64,000 bases of DNA from Staphylococcus shinii (GTDB taxonomy: Bacteria; Bacillota; Bacilli; Staphylococcales; Staphylococcaceae), in assembly GCF_017583065.1 (NCBI RefSeq), contig NZ_JAGEVL010000007.1, positions 1-64,000 of the forward strand. The letters run 5' to 3'. The notes under the pieces were generated by a model. It was not told where the DNA came from and did not search any database. It saw only the letters and a list, made by a program, of their open reading frames with translations. Of this stretch, positions 63,710-64,000 are shown piece by piece. Made by a program: the position numbers and the translations under genes. Every line of letters starts with the position of its first letter. The stretch's first letter is position 1.

Positions 63710-64000
63710 ATGGGGATATTGGCTTTATTAATTTTTGTATCTATTTTAATTATATGGAGCGTTTTCTTAAAAAGGAATTTAGGAGAAGCGTCATTAATTG
63801 GGTTTATCGCGTCAAGTCTTTTAGGTGGCAAAGAAGCTTTAGGATTACTTGCAAATGGTTTTTCATTTGCGGCAACATTTTCAGTGCTTTATGCTGCACT
63901 AGCATTTGTATTTATGGCATATATCATTGATAAATTAGGGATTGTTGAAAAGCTATTAGCGATTTTAAATTCTATGGTAGGAAAGATTCCAGGAGCGCCA
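63710..64000 (+). CDS. TRAP/DctM-like large permease, cut by the window end
   Basis: The first 97 residues of a membrane protein; the gene runs past the window. AGGAGG precedes ATG 63710. The pattern FSVLYAALAFVFMAYIIDKLGIVEKLLAILNSMVG resembles the helix-loop-helix of DctM-type large permeases (LAIPLF.LAG..M...GIA.RLV..A..LVG). It is the last visible gene of the RpiR cluster and is presumably the importer for its substrate. Other large ion-transporter-superfamily members are possible. Confidence 0.65.
   Translation, partial: MGILALLIFVSILIIWSVFLKRNLGEASLIGFIASSLLGGKEALGLLANGFSFAATFSVLYAALAFVFMAYIIDKLGIVEKLLAILNSMVGKIPGAP

Overview
The window is about 64 kb of AT-rich low-GC Gram-positive chromosome and is best read as a coagulase-negative Staphylococcus. 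The evidence is a YSIRK/LPXTG surface adhesin with Pro-Asp-Pro-Glu-Pro-Thr repeats, an IsaB-like secreted antigen, a BlaZ-like penicillinase, a Sin-type serine recombinase, a TarJ-like dehydrogenase, strong AGGAGG ribosome binding sites and CcpA boxes. The sugar, ketone-body and polyol catabolic genes would suit an environmental or animal-associated species of the S. saprophyticus/xylosus/arlettae kind, but the species cannot be fixed from the sequence alone. No rRNA, tRNA or CRISPR array was seen.

Layout. 1-5.5 kb: a 64-bp tandem repeat, an M20 amidohydrolase, Kbl, a P-loop kinase, a small membrane protein and two GNAT acetyltransferases. 5.9-9.2 kb: a two-gene cell-surface polymer locus (glycosyltransferase fused to a TagF-type transferase, plus an XcbB/CpsF-like protein). 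9.4-13 kb: a ketone-body operon (CoA-transferase subunits, hydroxybutyrate dehydrogenase, a membrane protein, an ornithine cyclodeaminase-family enzyme) with a CcpA box. 13.3-14.6 kb: a PBP4-like carboxypeptidase.

15.0-22.2 kb is an accessory island. Its left edge cuts a sugar epimerase gene and its right edge is a broken Tn552-like transposase. Between them lie a YdcZ-type exporter, an unrecognised protein, an acyl-CoA thioesterase, a TetR regulator, a second threonyl-tRNA synthetase under its own T-box, and a Sin-like resolvase. The extra ThrRS keeps its aminoacylation zinc site but has lost all four editing residues, and it belongs to a different ThrRS lineage from the one usual in staphylococci. 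This is the most unusual thing in the window.

22.4-29 kb: a SASA esterase, YagU, YdhR, an aldo/keto reductase, an isaB-like gene beside a decayed copy, an orphan class A beta-lactamase and a LysR regulator. 29.7-38.6 kb: a complete-looking hexuronate operon (LacI regulator, KdgA, KdgK, a TRAP transporter, UxaC, UxuA, an UxuB-type SDR), except that kdgK has one in-frame stop. 39.4-46.8 kb: an ABC exporter, a pentitol locus (DeoR regulator, MFS permease, TarJ-like dehydrogenase, ribulokinase) with two CcpA boxes, and an AHSA1 protein. 47-53.4 kb: nitrogen and sulfur metabolism (an atypical NRAMP-like transporter with an atypical ureohydrolase, glutamate dehydrogenase, and an MmuP/MmuM pair). 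53.7-61 kb: the LPXTG adhesin, a fatty acid desaturase, a CycA-like permease, an SRPBCC protein, a 43-residue Lys-rich protein and PhnA. 61-64 kb: an RpiR-regulated cluster (RraA-like, DUF1932-type dehydrogenase, DctM-like permease) that runs off the end.
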